NCBI RefSeq assembly: GCF_002259595.1
Contig: NZ_MWWU01000002.1
Coordinates: forward strand, 930,001 to 994,000
DNA length: 64,000 nt
Reading direction: 5' to 3'
Source: Aeriscardovia aeriphila
GTDB taxonomy: Bacteria; Actinomycetota; Actinomycetes; Actinomycetales; Bifidobacteriaceae
Below are positions 8,669-16,687 of the stretch, in pieces. The position numbers and the translations under genes were made by a program. Position 1 is the stretch's first letter. The number at the start of each line of letters is the position of its first letter. The notes under the pieces were generated by a model. That model had not been told where the DNA came from. It did no database searches and worked only from the letters and a program-made list of their open reading frames with translations.

Positions 8669-10267
8669 TTACTGAGCGACGGTAGCGATAGCTGCGTGCT
8701 CCACTGGCATTGCCTTGAGGAAGGCGTTGAGGAAGGCGTTGAAGCCCTCCACATCATCCTTCACCGGCTGAAGCGTGGTGGCCTCGGCGTCCTTGAACAC
8801 GCGCTGGTCAAGGAAGTCAGAAAGGTCCGCCTCGTTAGCGTGGCGCAGGTAGTCGGCGAGCACCGCCATACCCCATGGGCCGCCTTCGCTGGCGGTGCTC
8901 ATCACGGTAATCGGCGCGTTGCAGGCTGCGGCGAGCAACTTCTGTACGACGACTGGGGTGGCGAAAACGCCGCCGTGGCCGACGAGCTTGTCGATCTTCA
9001 CGCCTTCCTGTTCGGTCATCACACGCATGCCGACCGTCACCGGGGCAAAGGCGGAGAAGAGTTGGGCGCGCATGAAGTTCGCGAGGCTCATCGTGGCTTG
9101 TGGACCGTGGACGAAGAGCGGACGGCCTTCTTCTACACCCACGAGTGGCTCACCCGAGTAGAGGCAATAGTTGAGCAGGCCGCCGGCTGCTGGGTCAGCT
9201 TCGTCGGAGATGGACGCATTGAACAGGGTTTTAAACAAGTCGTTTGTGTTAATCTCGAGGCCTGCCGCCTTGGCGAACTGGCCAAAAAGCCCCACCCAAG
9301 CGTTGAGGTCGGTGGTGAAGTTGTTGGCGTGGCTCATTCCTGCCATGTCACCAGCAGGAGTTGCCACCGGGTCGACCTGCGGGTATGCCTTGGAAAGCGC
9401 GTGCTCCAGAACAACCATTCCGAAGATGGAGGTTCCTGCCGACACGTTGCCGGTGCGCGGGCGAACAGCGTTCGTAGCCACCATGCCCGTACCTGCGTCA
9501 CCTTCAGGAGCAGCCAGAGGGCAACCTGCCTCGAGCTCGCCGGTAGGATCGAGAAGCTTGGCGCCTTCCTCGCTCAATTGGCCTGCTTCCTGGCCTGCAA
9601 CGAGTGGGGTTGGCAGCAGTTGGGCGATGTCGACGTGCAGCTGCTGGATTTCTGGCAGTTCGTTGAAAAGCGTGATGTCCTCGGCGTTGTAGCTGCGAGC
9701 CTGAGGGTCGATCGGGAACATGCCAGAGGCGTCGCCGATGCCGAGAACCTTCTTACCGGTAAGCTTCCAGTGCACGTAACCAGCGAGAGTGGTGAGGAAT
9801 GCCACCTTGTTCACGTGTGGCTCAGCGTTGAGCACTGCTTGGTAGAAGTGTGCGACCGACCAGCGCTGCGGAATGGTGTAGTTGAACAGGGCGGTGAGCT
9901 TTTCACTGGCTTCGGCGGTCATCGTGTTGCGCCAGGTTCTGAATGGCACTAGGAGATTATCATCGCTGTCGAAGGCGAGGTAGCCGTGCATCATGGCAGA
10001 GAAGCCCATGGTTCCGATGCGCGTGAGTTTCACGTGGTACTTTTCCTCGACGTCCTTCTTGAGGTTGGCGTAGGCGTCTTGCAAGCCAGCCCACACTTCG
10101 TCGAGGGGGTACGTCCAGATTCCATCATCCAGGTGGTTTTGCCAGTCGTGTTCGCCTGATGCGAGCACTTCGTAGCTTTCGTCGATGAGGACGGCCTTGA
10201 TCCTGGTCGATCCGAACTCGATTCCCAGGGAGGTGGCTCCTTGCTCAATCTGCGACTGCTTGCTCAT
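8669..10267 (-). CDS. araB: L-ribulokinase, FGGY family
   Basis: Phosphorylates L-ribulose to L-ribulose 5-phosphate. The 532-residue protein shows the FGGY-kinase first nucleotide motif GIEFGSTRIKAVLID at about 14-28, the hinge GNVSAGTSIFGMVV, and GGVFATPVVVQKLLA with the second-domain ATP site. The ATG at 10267 has AAAGGAG five bases before it. First gene of the operon; family membership is certain and the ribulokinase role follows from its place next to araA and araD. Confidence 0.9.
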   Translation of the reverse strand: MSKQSQIEQGATSLGIEFGSTRIKAVLIDESYEVLASGEHDWQNHLDDGIWTYPLDEVWAGLQDAYANLKKDVEEKYHVKLTRIGTMGFSAMMHGYLAFDSDDNLLVPFRTWRNTMTAEASEKLTALFNYTIPQRWSVAHFYQAVLNAEPHVNKVAFLTTLAGYVHWKLTGKKVLGIGDASGMFPIDPQARSYNAEDITLFNELPEIQQLHVDIAQLLPTPLVAGQEAGQLSEEGAKLLDPTGELEAGCPLAAPEGDAGTGMVATNAVRPRTGNVSAGTSIFGMVVLEHALSKAYPQVDPVATPAGDMAGMSHANNFTTDLNAWVGLFGQFAKAAGLEINTNDLFKTLFNASISDEADPAAGGLLNYCLYSGEPLVGVEEGRPLFVHGPQATMSLANFMRAQLFSAFAPVTVGMRVMTEQEGVKIDKLVGHGGVFATPVVVQKLLAAACNAPITVMSTASEGGPWGMAVLADYLRHANEADLSDFLDQRVFKDAEATTLQPVKDDVEGFNAFLNAFLKAMPVEHAAIATVAQ

Positions 10268-10608
10268 AAGTCTCCTTTGACCTGTTGCCCTGTGTCACGC
10301 ATGGTGGTGAGGTTTGGCTTGCCTTCACTTGAGGTGAAGCTCGCTTTACTTCACTTGTGGTGAGGTATGCACCTCTTGTTACTTCATTTTGTGAACGGTC
10401 ACATTTTCTACTCTCAAGTATATCAGCGTTTGAGATTATCACTACGCTTTCTCGCTGCCTGTTTTATGTGAACGGTCACACGCGCGTGTCGCAGGCGTCC
10501 CCGTCGCTGAACTACAGAAGCTCCGCGCTTCCCCAACTCACTTCTCTGTGACTCGCGTCACGTAAGCTTTGGAGAATACCATCACACTCACTTTGCAGAC
10601 AGCCCACT
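10268..10608. other. Intergenic region between araB and its regulator
   Basis: Besides the promoter and operators it contains imperfect direct repeats around CACTTGAGGTGAAG (about 10320-10375). No gene is seen. Confidence 0.6.
10390..10480 (-). promoter_or_regulatory. araBDA promoter with two LacI-type operators
   Basis: TGTGAACGGTCACA occurs at 10390-10403 and 10467-10480; the same 14-mer lies at the start of the regulator gene (11793-11806). A TATACT -10 element on the minus strand lies at 10417-10422, between the two operators, and a GATTATCA motif (10434-10441) sits in the spacer or -35 area. The arrangement predicts repression of araBDA by the neighbouring regulator. Confidence 0.85.
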
Positions 10609-11805
10609 TCAGCGCTGAGAAACAGCACTGCACGAGTCACGAACGACCATTTGTGCCGGCAAAAGTTGCAGCTGAGGAACACCACTCGCGACCGCCAATC
10701 CAGCAGTTTCAGCCACAGGATCGCTTTCCGCACTGCCACTCACGCTCTCAGAGTTCCCAGCCGCACTAGCAGCACTAGCCGCGCTAGCCGCACTAGCCGC
10801 ACCTTCATCGCCCAGCATTTCCATCATGGCCATCATCGCCTGCGTGCCCAGCTGTGCAAATCCGGGGTTCACACTGGTCAGAGCAGGGATTGCCACATCC
10901 GAACCGGGCATGTCATCGAAGCCCACCACGGACACATCATGTGGAACATTGATTCCCAGCGCATACAACGCCTTCAAAATCGCGAAAGCCTGGAGATCAT
11001 TCGCCGCAACAATCGCGCTGGGCATCACCTCGCGTGGCAGCGAAGCAAACTGCGAGAGCGCAGCGCGATACGCCTCCTGCGCATCCCAACTCTCCAGCTC
11101 GCTCACCGTGTAGCTGATATCAGGATGCTGCAGCTTTTCCTGCTCCATTCGCTCTTCCCACGCCTGCCGACGCGCCCGAGCGTCACCCCACTGTTGCGGC
11201 CCGGCGAAGAACCAGAAGGAGCGATGTCCCAAACCCAGCAAGTACGTTAACAAAGATTGACAGGCTTCGTTTTGGTCAATGCCCACAAACCTCCACAAGT
11301 TTGGCTGTTCCAGCGCACTCACATCATGGCCATAGTCAGAGCTCGTCAGAACAACAGTTGGCACTTGAGCAGGAGTAGAGAGCACGGATTCAAACATCTG
11401 CTGAGTCGGTGCCAAAACGATTAATCCATCTACTCCCAGCCCGAGCATATTCGAGCTCAGCTGTTGATAATCGCGCGGTGTACACTCGCGCTCATCGACA
11501 ATGCTCACAGACACGTACAAACCATGTGCGCGAGCCATTTCCTCGATCGCTCCCATGGTCGAGATTGGCCCGTAATAACTCACTCCGCCAACGATGAAGC
11601 CAATCGTCCTTGATTGCCTCGTCGCCAGTGCGCGTGCAGAGTTCGAGGGACGGTATCCCATTTGATCGATGACGTGTTGAACGTGAGCGCGCGTGCGTTG
11701 AGAAACATTCGGCGAGTTGTTGATGACTCGCGACACTGTTTGATAGCTTACGCCTGCTTGTTGAGCAACCTGACGAATAGAAATAGCTTTATTGTGAACG
11801 GTCAC
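10609..11805 (-). CDS. LacI-family transcriptional regulator of arabinose use
   Basis: A 398-residue repressor. The N-terminal helix-turn-helix and hinge are clear: SIRQVAQQAGVSYQTVSRVINNSPNVS and RPSNSARALATRQS. The sugar-binding domain follows (TIGFIVGGV, VVGFDDMPGSDVAIPALTSV). After residue 333 a low-complexity insert of Ala-Ala-Ser repeats interrupts the normal C-terminus. The start is taken as GTG at 11805: it gives a standard HTH N-terminus, lies within the operator 11793-11806, and follows a TATAGT -10 hexamer by six bases, which suggests a leaderless transcript. Target: araBDA, from matching operators. No ATG alternative upstream is in frame. Confidence 0.9.
   Translation of the reverse strand: MTVHNKAISIRQVAQQAGVSYQTVSRVINNSPNVSQRTRAHVQHVIDQMGYRPSNSARALATRQSRTIGFIVGGVSYYGPISTMGAIEEMARAHGLYVSVSIVDERECTPRDYQQLSSNMLGLGVDGLIVLAPTQQMFESVLSTPAQVPTVVLTSSDYGHDVSALEQPNLWRFVGIDQNEACQSLLTYLLGLGHRSFWFFAGPQQWGDARARRQAWEERMEQEKLQHPDISYTVSELESWDAQEAYRAALSQFASLPREVMPSAIVAANDLQAFAILKALYALGINVPHDVSVVGFDDMPGSDVAIPALTSVNPGFAQLGTQAMMAMMEMLGDEGAASAASAASAASAAGNSESVSGSAESDPVAETAGLAVASGVPQLQLLPAQMVVRDSCSAVSQR
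10761..10801. repeat. 9-bp tandem repeat inside the regulator gene
   Basis: About 4.5 copies of CCGCACTAG with single changes encode (Ala-Ala-Ser)n in the C-terminal part of the LacI-type regulator. Being a multiple of three, copy-number change would alter length without shifting frame. Confidence 0.9.
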
Positions 11806-11884
11806 ATTCTCACTATACGCCCAAATCGCAGGGCTGGATACATACTTTTATCGAGCCTGTTCCCTACTTGTGACACTTGTCACA
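11793..11884 (-). promoter_or_regulatory. Autoregulatory operator and second palindrome at the regulator promoter
   Basis: TGTGAACGGTCACA at 11793-11806 covers the GTG start codon of the regulator, so binding would block its own transcription at the very start. A -10 TATAGT lies at 11812-11817 on the minus strand. A separate palindrome, TGTGACA-CT-TGTCACA, lies at 11869-11884 upstream and may bind another factor. Confidence 0.7.
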
Positions 11885-11955
11885 TGAACACATCGCCGCT
11901 CACACTCCTGTACAGCGAAAGTCAGCACACACTCTCAGCACACAAAAGGTATTTA

Positions 11956-12753
11956 TCACACAAGTCGCCATGTCACGCGGTGCAAATCTGAAGGCCCATG
12001 CTTCTTGATGGCCTCACGATGCGCTTTCGTGCCATAACCCTTGTTATTCTGCCACTCGTACGCCGCATACTTATCCTGCTGAGCAAGCTCCTCCATTATC
12101 CTGTCTCGCGTCACCTTCGCCAGATCACTCGCCGCAGCCACGCTTGCACAATGCGCATCACCCTTCACCTGCGTCGACATCTGAGGAATGGCTGCGATTT
12201 GTGGCGCATGCTGGGAGTCCAGAGCCTTGGAAATATAGTCGTTGGGACCGTCCAGAATTCCGAAAACACGCAATGGTGCTGCACCTGGCACCTCAGCGTC
12301 ACCAGCGCCCGACACAGCAGAAGGCTCAAGATTATCAGTACTGATAATCTCGTCAAATAATGAGGGCTGAATCGAGCCGGAAGTAAGGGAAAGCCCAGCC
12401 TTATAAGCTTGCTGCTCAACCTGAGCCAAAGCGCGCAAAGCAGCAACACCGAGGGCAAGCGAGATTCCCCAGGCGTCAATTTCCGCGTTGGAAGCAGCAC
12501 CAACAGCCCACAAATCAGGCCACGAGCTCAACGAAGAATAGAGCTTTTCGCGCGACTTTTCGTTGAGCATCTTCGAATCACGCAAATGCTTGGGCAGCTG
12601 CTCACCCACGCGAGAAGCCTGGAAAGCCGCGCATCCAACCATCACCGGCCCTGCCAAAGCACCACGGCCAACCTCGTCAAAGCCGCAGATGAGCCCGGCA
12701 CCCTGAGCAACGAGTTGTGATTCCGTCTCCCAGGTGGGAATGATTTGAGTCAT
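11956..12753 (-). CDS. rnhB: Ribonuclease HII
   Basis: Cleaves RNA in RNA-DNA hybrids, including single ribonucleotides in DNA. Catalytic residues are visible as D26 and E27 in ICGFDEVGRGALAGP, the ILDGPNDYI strand, and SDLAKVTRDRIM. The protein has 265 residues, with an insertion of about 40 residues (QPSLFDEIISTDNLEPSAV and on) before the ILDG strand; this insertion is where a 22-bp GATTATCA palindrome lies. AAGGA precedes the ATG. It follows lepB by 16 bases in the conserved rplS-lepB-rnhB order. Confidence 0.95.
   Translation of the reverse strand: MTQIIPTWETESQLVAQGAGLICGFDEVGRGALAGPVMVGCAAFQASRVGEQLPKHLRDSKMLNEKSREKLYSSLSSWPDLWAVGAASNAEIDAWGISLALGVAALRALAQVEQQAYKAGLSLTSGSIQPSLFDEIISTDNLEPSAVSGAGDAEVPGAAPLRVFGILDGPNDYISKALDSQHAPQIAAIPQMSTQVKGDAHCASVAAASDLAKVTRDRIMEELAQQDKYAAYEWQNNKGYGTKAHREAIKKHGPSDLHRVTWRLV
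12329..12350. repeat. Perfect 22-bp palindrome of two GATTATCA motifs inside rnhB
   Basis: AGATTATCAGT at 12329-12339 is followed directly by its exact complement ACTGATAATCT at 12340-12350. It falls in a poorly conserved insertion of RNase HII and encodes part of EIISTDNL. Confidence 0.97.
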
Positions 12754-12769
12754 GAGCGTCCTTACAGTG

Positions 12770-13645
12770 TTATCGAGCGTCCTTCACACCGCCCACACGT
12801 GCGTAAATCGAGTCATCACGGCCCAGCGAACGCCAATGCGTCGCCGGCCAGTACACGCTCAAAGCCACGCCATCAATATCTTTCAAAGGCACTAATCCGT
12901 TATTTCCATCATGGGTGTGATAACGAGAATCCGCAGAATTAGCGCGATTATCACCTAAAACGAAAACGTTACCAGCGCTCACTTTTACAGAAAATGCGAA
13001 GGAGGACGGCTGAACACCCGGGCGCAGGTATTCGCCTTCTTCAATGGCGTGGCCGTTAATAGTGATCGGAGCACCACTACCCTCGCAAGCCACCACATCG
13101 CCTGGTAATCCTATGACCCTCTTGACCAAGTAATTCGAGCCGATGAGCCCGTCAGATTCGCGACCCAGCCAGCCGCCCGGGTCCTTAAACACGACGACGT
13201 CGCCACGGTGAATCGGAAAGTAGCGGCCAGCGATTTTACTCGTCACGATGCGGTCGCCAATTTGCAACGTATCGAGCATCGAGCCGGAGGGGATCATGTA
13301 GATGTCGAAGAGGAAGAGGCGGATGAGCGTCACCACGAGAATGGGGATTGCAACGGCGAAAACGAGCTCGCGCAATGTGGAACGACGGCTACGATGTGTC
13401 ACAACTGGGCCCTGAGGAACCCATGGAGCACGTTGATGCTGAGCACGCGGCCCCGCCTCCTTATCAGAAACTCGACGCAAATTCTGAGGATTCGACATCT
13501 TCTCCCCCGCTCGTCCACCTGAAGTTTGCCTCGCTTTGCTCGCCAGCAGCTTGGCCGTCGACTTTCGGCCAGCCGAAGCTCGCCTTCTCGCCAGATGCAC
13601 GAACACCCGAGCGCGAGAATCGCCTCTCATCACTCGGGTGTCCAT
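12770..13645 (-). CDS. lepB: Signal peptidase I
   Basis: Cleaves signal peptides of exported proteins at the outer face of the membrane. The catalytic dyad is visible: S122 in MIPSGSML and K175 in YLVKRVIGLPGD; box E appears as VLGDNRANSADSR. One membrane helix spans about 91-114. The 90-residue basic, probably unstructured N-terminal tail is long for the family. The ATG at 13645 has GGAGGA five bases before it; an internal ATG at 13498 has a site only three bases away and is less likely. A GATTATCA copy lies in the box E codons (12946-12953). Confidence 0.95.
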   Translation of the reverse strand: MDTRVMRGDSRARVFVHLARRRASAGRKSTAKLLASKARQTSGGRAGEKMSNPQNLRRVSDKEAGPRAQHQRAPWVPQGPVVTHRSRRSTLRELVFAVAIPILVVTLIRLFLFDIYMIPSGSMLDTLQIGDRIVTSKIAGRYFPIHRGDVVVFKDPGGWLGRESDGLIGSNYLVKRVIGLPGDVVACEGSGAPITINGHAIEEGEYLRPGVQPSSFAFSVKVSAGNVFVLGDNRANSADSRYHTHDGNNGLVPLKDIDGVALSVYWPATHWRSLGRDDSIYARVGGVKDAR

Positions 13646-13687
13646 AAGTCCTCCAGCTGAAATCAGCTAGTGATCAGTTCAGCTTGC

Positions 13688-14059
13688 TCACTTCTTGGTG
13701 ACCGTGTTATCACGACGCTCAACAATGCGAGCAGCCTTACCACGCAGGTTGCGAAGGTAGTAGAGCTTAGCGCGACGAACCTTACCACGGCTCACCACGG
13801 TGATGGAGTCGATGGCTGGATCGTAGATTGGGAAGCGACGCTCAACGCCCACACCGAAGCTGATCTTACGCACGATGAAGGTCTCGCGATACTTCTTTCC
13901 CTGGCGAGCAATCACGACGCCCTCGAATGCCTGCAAACGAGTGTGCTGGCCTTCGGAAATCTTCACGTTCACGCGAACGGTGTCGCCTGGACGGAAATCT
14001 GGCACTTCGCGGTTAGCAGCTTCAACCTGAGCGGCTTCGAACTTTTCAACAGCGTTCAT
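13688..14059 (-). CDS. rplS: 50S ribosomal protein L19
   Basis: A 123-residue ribosomal protein with the L19 signatures [28 protein letters not shown] and [24 protein letters not shown] lies seven bases before the ATG. It heads rplS-lepB-rnhB, an order kept in many Actinobacteria. Confidence 0.98.
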   Translation of the reverse strand: MNAVEKFEAAQVEAANREVPDFRPGDTVRVNVKISEGQHTRLQAFEGVVIARQGKKYRETFIVRKISFGVGVERRFPIYDPAIDSITVVSRGKVRRAKLYYLRNLRGKAARIVERRDNTVTKK

Positions 14060-14309
14060 TCTGAACCTCCGAAACTGCCGCAGAACAGTTCCTCATCTCA
14101 CAGTGGCTTTTCTTCCCCGCGCGCTTGGGCCTGTTGTTGCCTGCTTCAGCATGCCAAAGCTTGAGCCGCATGGCTTTCAGCTTATGGCGTGAAGCATTGG
14201 CCTGTTGCGTCGCTCGGAAGTAGCTTCACTGCGCATCCTTTTCTCATAGGTTTGCCCATGAGATGTATCGATCCCGCACTGAGGCAGCCCGTTAGGGGTT
14301 GCCGTTTTG
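14060..14309. other. Leader and promoter region of rplS
   Basis: No gene is seen. The 250 bases before rplS should hold its promoter and a long 5' leader; I could not identify a known leader motif. Confidence 0.5.
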
Positions 14310-14353
14310 CTCAAGATTATCAGTGCTGATGAACCCTCACTGATAATCTTGAG
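14310..14353. repeat. 16-bp inverted repeat of GATTATCA motifs between the FAD oxidoreductase gene and rplS
   Basis: CTCAAGATTATCAGTG (14310-14325) and its exact complement (14338-14353) are separated by 12 bases. The stem could end transcription of the oxidoreductase gene, 183 bases upstream on the minus strand, but neither side has a T tract, so it is not a standard intrinsic terminator. Confidence 0.95.
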
Positions 14354-14502
14354 CCTTTCAGTTTGTGGACTGATGCTGGAGGCCCTCTACGGCAGGCACT
14401 CCAGCCAATACGCTTTTGCTATTCTACTCAAACGCGGGTATAAAGCTCCCGCGCTCCCGCTCAGTTCTCACTGAACTCACTGAACTCGAGTTCGCACCAG
14501 CC

Positions 14503-14550
14503 CTTACTTGGACTCGCCCTTACTGGGACTCGTGCTTACTTGGACTCGTG
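14503..14550. repeat. 16-bp tandem repeat over the stop codon of the FAD oxidoreductase gene
   Basis: Three units of CTTACTTGGACTCGTG type start at 14503, 14519 and 14535. The unit at 14535-14550 contains the stop codon and the last codons of the gene; the other two are extra copies behind it. Confidence 0.95.
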
Positions 14551-16137
14551 GTACGACTTCTCAGTGTTCACCGACCACACGTTCTTCTTAGAAGTACGAC
14601 CAGTCTTGATATTCGACACAGCTTCCATTGCAGTTGCCATCGAATGATCCTGGTTGTTGTAGTGATGCTGGCCATTACGACCCACGCAGTAAAGGTTGCC
14701 CCACGAATCCAGCCATGCGATGAGCTGATCGATGTCCTTGTATGTGTCAAAGTAAGCAGGATATGCCTTCTTGACGCGCTCACGATGGAAGTCGATCACG
14801 TCATCCTTAGAGGAGATCACCTGCATGCGGATCATCTCGCGGATGGCGAAGTCACGAGCCTGCTCATCAGTGAGGTTCCAGAAGTCGTCGCCTTCCTTGG
14901 TGAAGTACTCGAGGCCAATCCACACGGTCTCATCAGGGTCCTTGACCAGGTAGGGGCTCCAGTTGTTGAAGATTTGCAAGCGGCCAACCTTGTAGCCAGG
15001 GTCCTGAACGTAAATCCAGTTATCCGGAACGATTGGCGGGTTGCCCAAGGTTGGGGTGTTGATGAAGTCATCATTGACAATCTTGAGCTTCTTGCACAGC
15101 AAGCCGACGGTCACGAAGTCGCGGTATGGCAGGCCAACAGCGATATCGGTCATGTCCTGAGGAGCTGGGTTGTCGGAGCGGTCGAAGGCTTCAAGCAGGT
15201 CCTTCAATGGCATGGAGGAAATGAAGTCTTCACCTTCCAGGCGGGTTTCCTTACCCTCAGAGTCGCGGTAGGTGACGGCCTGAATCTTGCCTTCGCCCGA
15301 GTTAATTTCGGTGACGAGGGCGTCGGTGAGAACGTGGCCACCCATCTTGGTGACTTCGCTCTCCACGGTTTCCCACAGCTGGCCTGGGCCGAGCTTCGGG
15401 TACCAGAACTCTTCGATCAGCGAGGTTTCAACGTTCTTCTGGTTGCCCGAGTTGGTGGAGCGGAACAGCTTCTTAAAGGCGTTCTTGAGCACTGCCATGA
15501 TGGACAGGCCCTTGACGCGCTGGGCACCCCAGTCTGCGGAGATCTCGCGCGGGTGGCGGCCCCACAGCTTTTCGGTGTAGCCCTCGAAGAAGAGGGAGTA
15601 GAGCACGCGGCCGAAGCGGTTGATGTAGAAGTTCTCGAGATTATCATCAGGGAGCTTATGCACGCACGACCACAGGTAGGAGAAGCCTGCCTTCATCGTC
15701 AGTCCAAAGCCCATGGCCTTGATGGTGTCGCCCGACAGCGAGATCGGGTAGGAGAAGAAGTGGTGGTTCCAGAAGATGCGCGAGAGACGGTGGCGCTTAA
15801 GCATCACACGGTCAGTCTGTTCTGGGTCTGGGCCGCCTTCGGTCAGGTTGACTGGCCTATTCAGCTTCTTGTCGTCGTAGCTTGGTGCACCTTGCAATGG
15901 CAGGATTTCCTTCCACCACTGCATAATGCGATCGTCTTTAGAGAAGAAGCGGTGGCCACCAATATCCATGCGGTTGCCATCATGCTTGACGGTTCTGGAA
16001 ATACCGCCGAACTGCTTCGTCGCTTCCAGCACGGTCACATCGTACTTTTCATTGCCACCATCACGGAGCAATTCATATGCTGCAGTCAAGCCTGCTGGGC
16101 CGCCACCGATGATGACAACGCGATGCTTATCTGCCAT
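14536..16137 (-). CDS. FAD-dependent oxidoreductase, amine oxidase/UDP-galactopyranose mutase-like fold
   Basis: A 533-residue flavoprotein. The dinucleotide-binding motif [20 protein letters not shown] is at 6-25, followed by [13 protein letters not shown] and the C-terminal FAD contact [25 protein letters not shown]. It is longer than classical UDP-galactopyranose mutase (about 370-400) and lacks that family's usual active-site stretch, so I do not call it glf. Such proteins often lie near cell-wall glycan genes, but none is adjacent here. It sits between rplS-lepB-rnhB and DUF2469, genes that are neighbours in mycobacteria, so it may be an insertion into that block. Confidence 0.8.
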   Translation of the reverse strand: MADKHRVVIIGGGPAGLTAAYELLRDGGNEKYDVTVLEATKQFGGISRTVKHDGNRMDIGGHRFFSKDDRIMQWWKEILPLQGAPSYDDKKLNRPVNLTEGGPDPEQTDRVMLKRHRLSRIFWNHHFFSYPISLSGDTIKAMGFGLTMKAGFSYLWSCVHKLPDDNLENFYINRFGRVLYSLFFEGYTEKLWGRHPREISADWGAQRVKGLSIMAVLKNAFKKLFRSTNSGNQKNVETSLIEEFWYPKLGPGQLWETVESEVTKMGGHVLTDALVTEINSGEGKIQAVTYRDSEGKETRLEGEDFISSMPLKDLLEAFDRSDNPAPQDMTDIAVGLPYRDFVTVGLLCKKLKIVNDDFINTPTLGNPPIVPDNWIYVQDPGYKVGRLQIFNNWSPYLVKDPDETVWIGLEYFTKEGDDFWNLTDEQARDFAIREMIRMQVISSKDDVIDFHRERVKKAYPAYFDTYKDIDQLIAWLDSWGNLYCVGRNGQHHYNNQDHSMATAMEAVSNIKTGRTSKKNVWSVNTEKSYHESK

Positions 16138-16360
16138 GCTTATCCCTTCCTATACGCTCTCTTACATCTTGAATTATTGTCCGCGAACTGGTCCTTGGGG
16201 AGGTTTTCGAGGCGTTATGTGCGCAAACTCCCCCAAATATTCGCGTTTGAAAAGCCTTTGTGAAGCCGTTGTACTCTGTGCGAAAGCGTGCACGTCCTCG
16301 CCTTCACTCCACGTCGGGCTCGCCTTCACCCTGCACAGGCCTCAGCTTCCGACGCCTTCG

Positions 16361-16678
16361 CTAGAACTGCGACGGAATATCCATGTCCGCGTCCGAGTGT
16401 GACAGCTCCTCGACGTTGATGTCCTTGAAGGTGACCACGCGCGCCGACTTGATGAATCGGGAGGTGCGGTACACATCCCACACCCACGCATCGGTGAGTG
16501 TGAGCTCAAAGTAGACGTCTGTTCCCGTCGAATGAGATTGCACATCCACCTTGTTGCACAGGTAGAAGCGGCGATCCACCTCGACGACGTACTTGAAAAG
16601 CTTCAAAACGTCGCGATATTCGCGGTAGAGATGCAGTTCCGCATCTGATTCAAAGTTATCGAGATCTTCAGCACTCAT
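16361..16678 (-). CDS. DUF2469 family protein
   Basis: A 105-residue protein matching the actinobacterial DUF2469 family: MSAEDLDNFESDAELHLYREYRD, FKYVVEVDRRFYLCN, LTDAWVWDVYR and VVTFKDINVEEL are all typical. Function is unknown. In Mycobacterium tuberculosis the equivalent gene follows rnhB directly. AAAGGGA precedes the ATG. It lies nine bases after the GNAT gene and is co-transcribed with it. Confidence 0.93.
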   Translation of the reverse strand: MSAEDLDNFESDAELHLYREYRDVLKLFKYVVEVDRRFYLCNKVDVQSHSTGTDVYFELTLTDAWVWDVYRTSRFIKSARVVTFKDINVEELSHSDADMDIPSQF

Positions 16679-16687
16679 TTTGTCCCT

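Noticed and set aside
15065-15085. TGACAATCTTG as a further copy of the dispersed word
   Set aside because: One mismatch in the core; near-matches of this kind (also at 33244 and 36151) were left out of the count.
14416-16263. 615-codon plus-strand frame opposite the FAD oxidoreductase
   Set aside because: Antisense shadow of a clear flavoprotein gene; no start site or family similarity.
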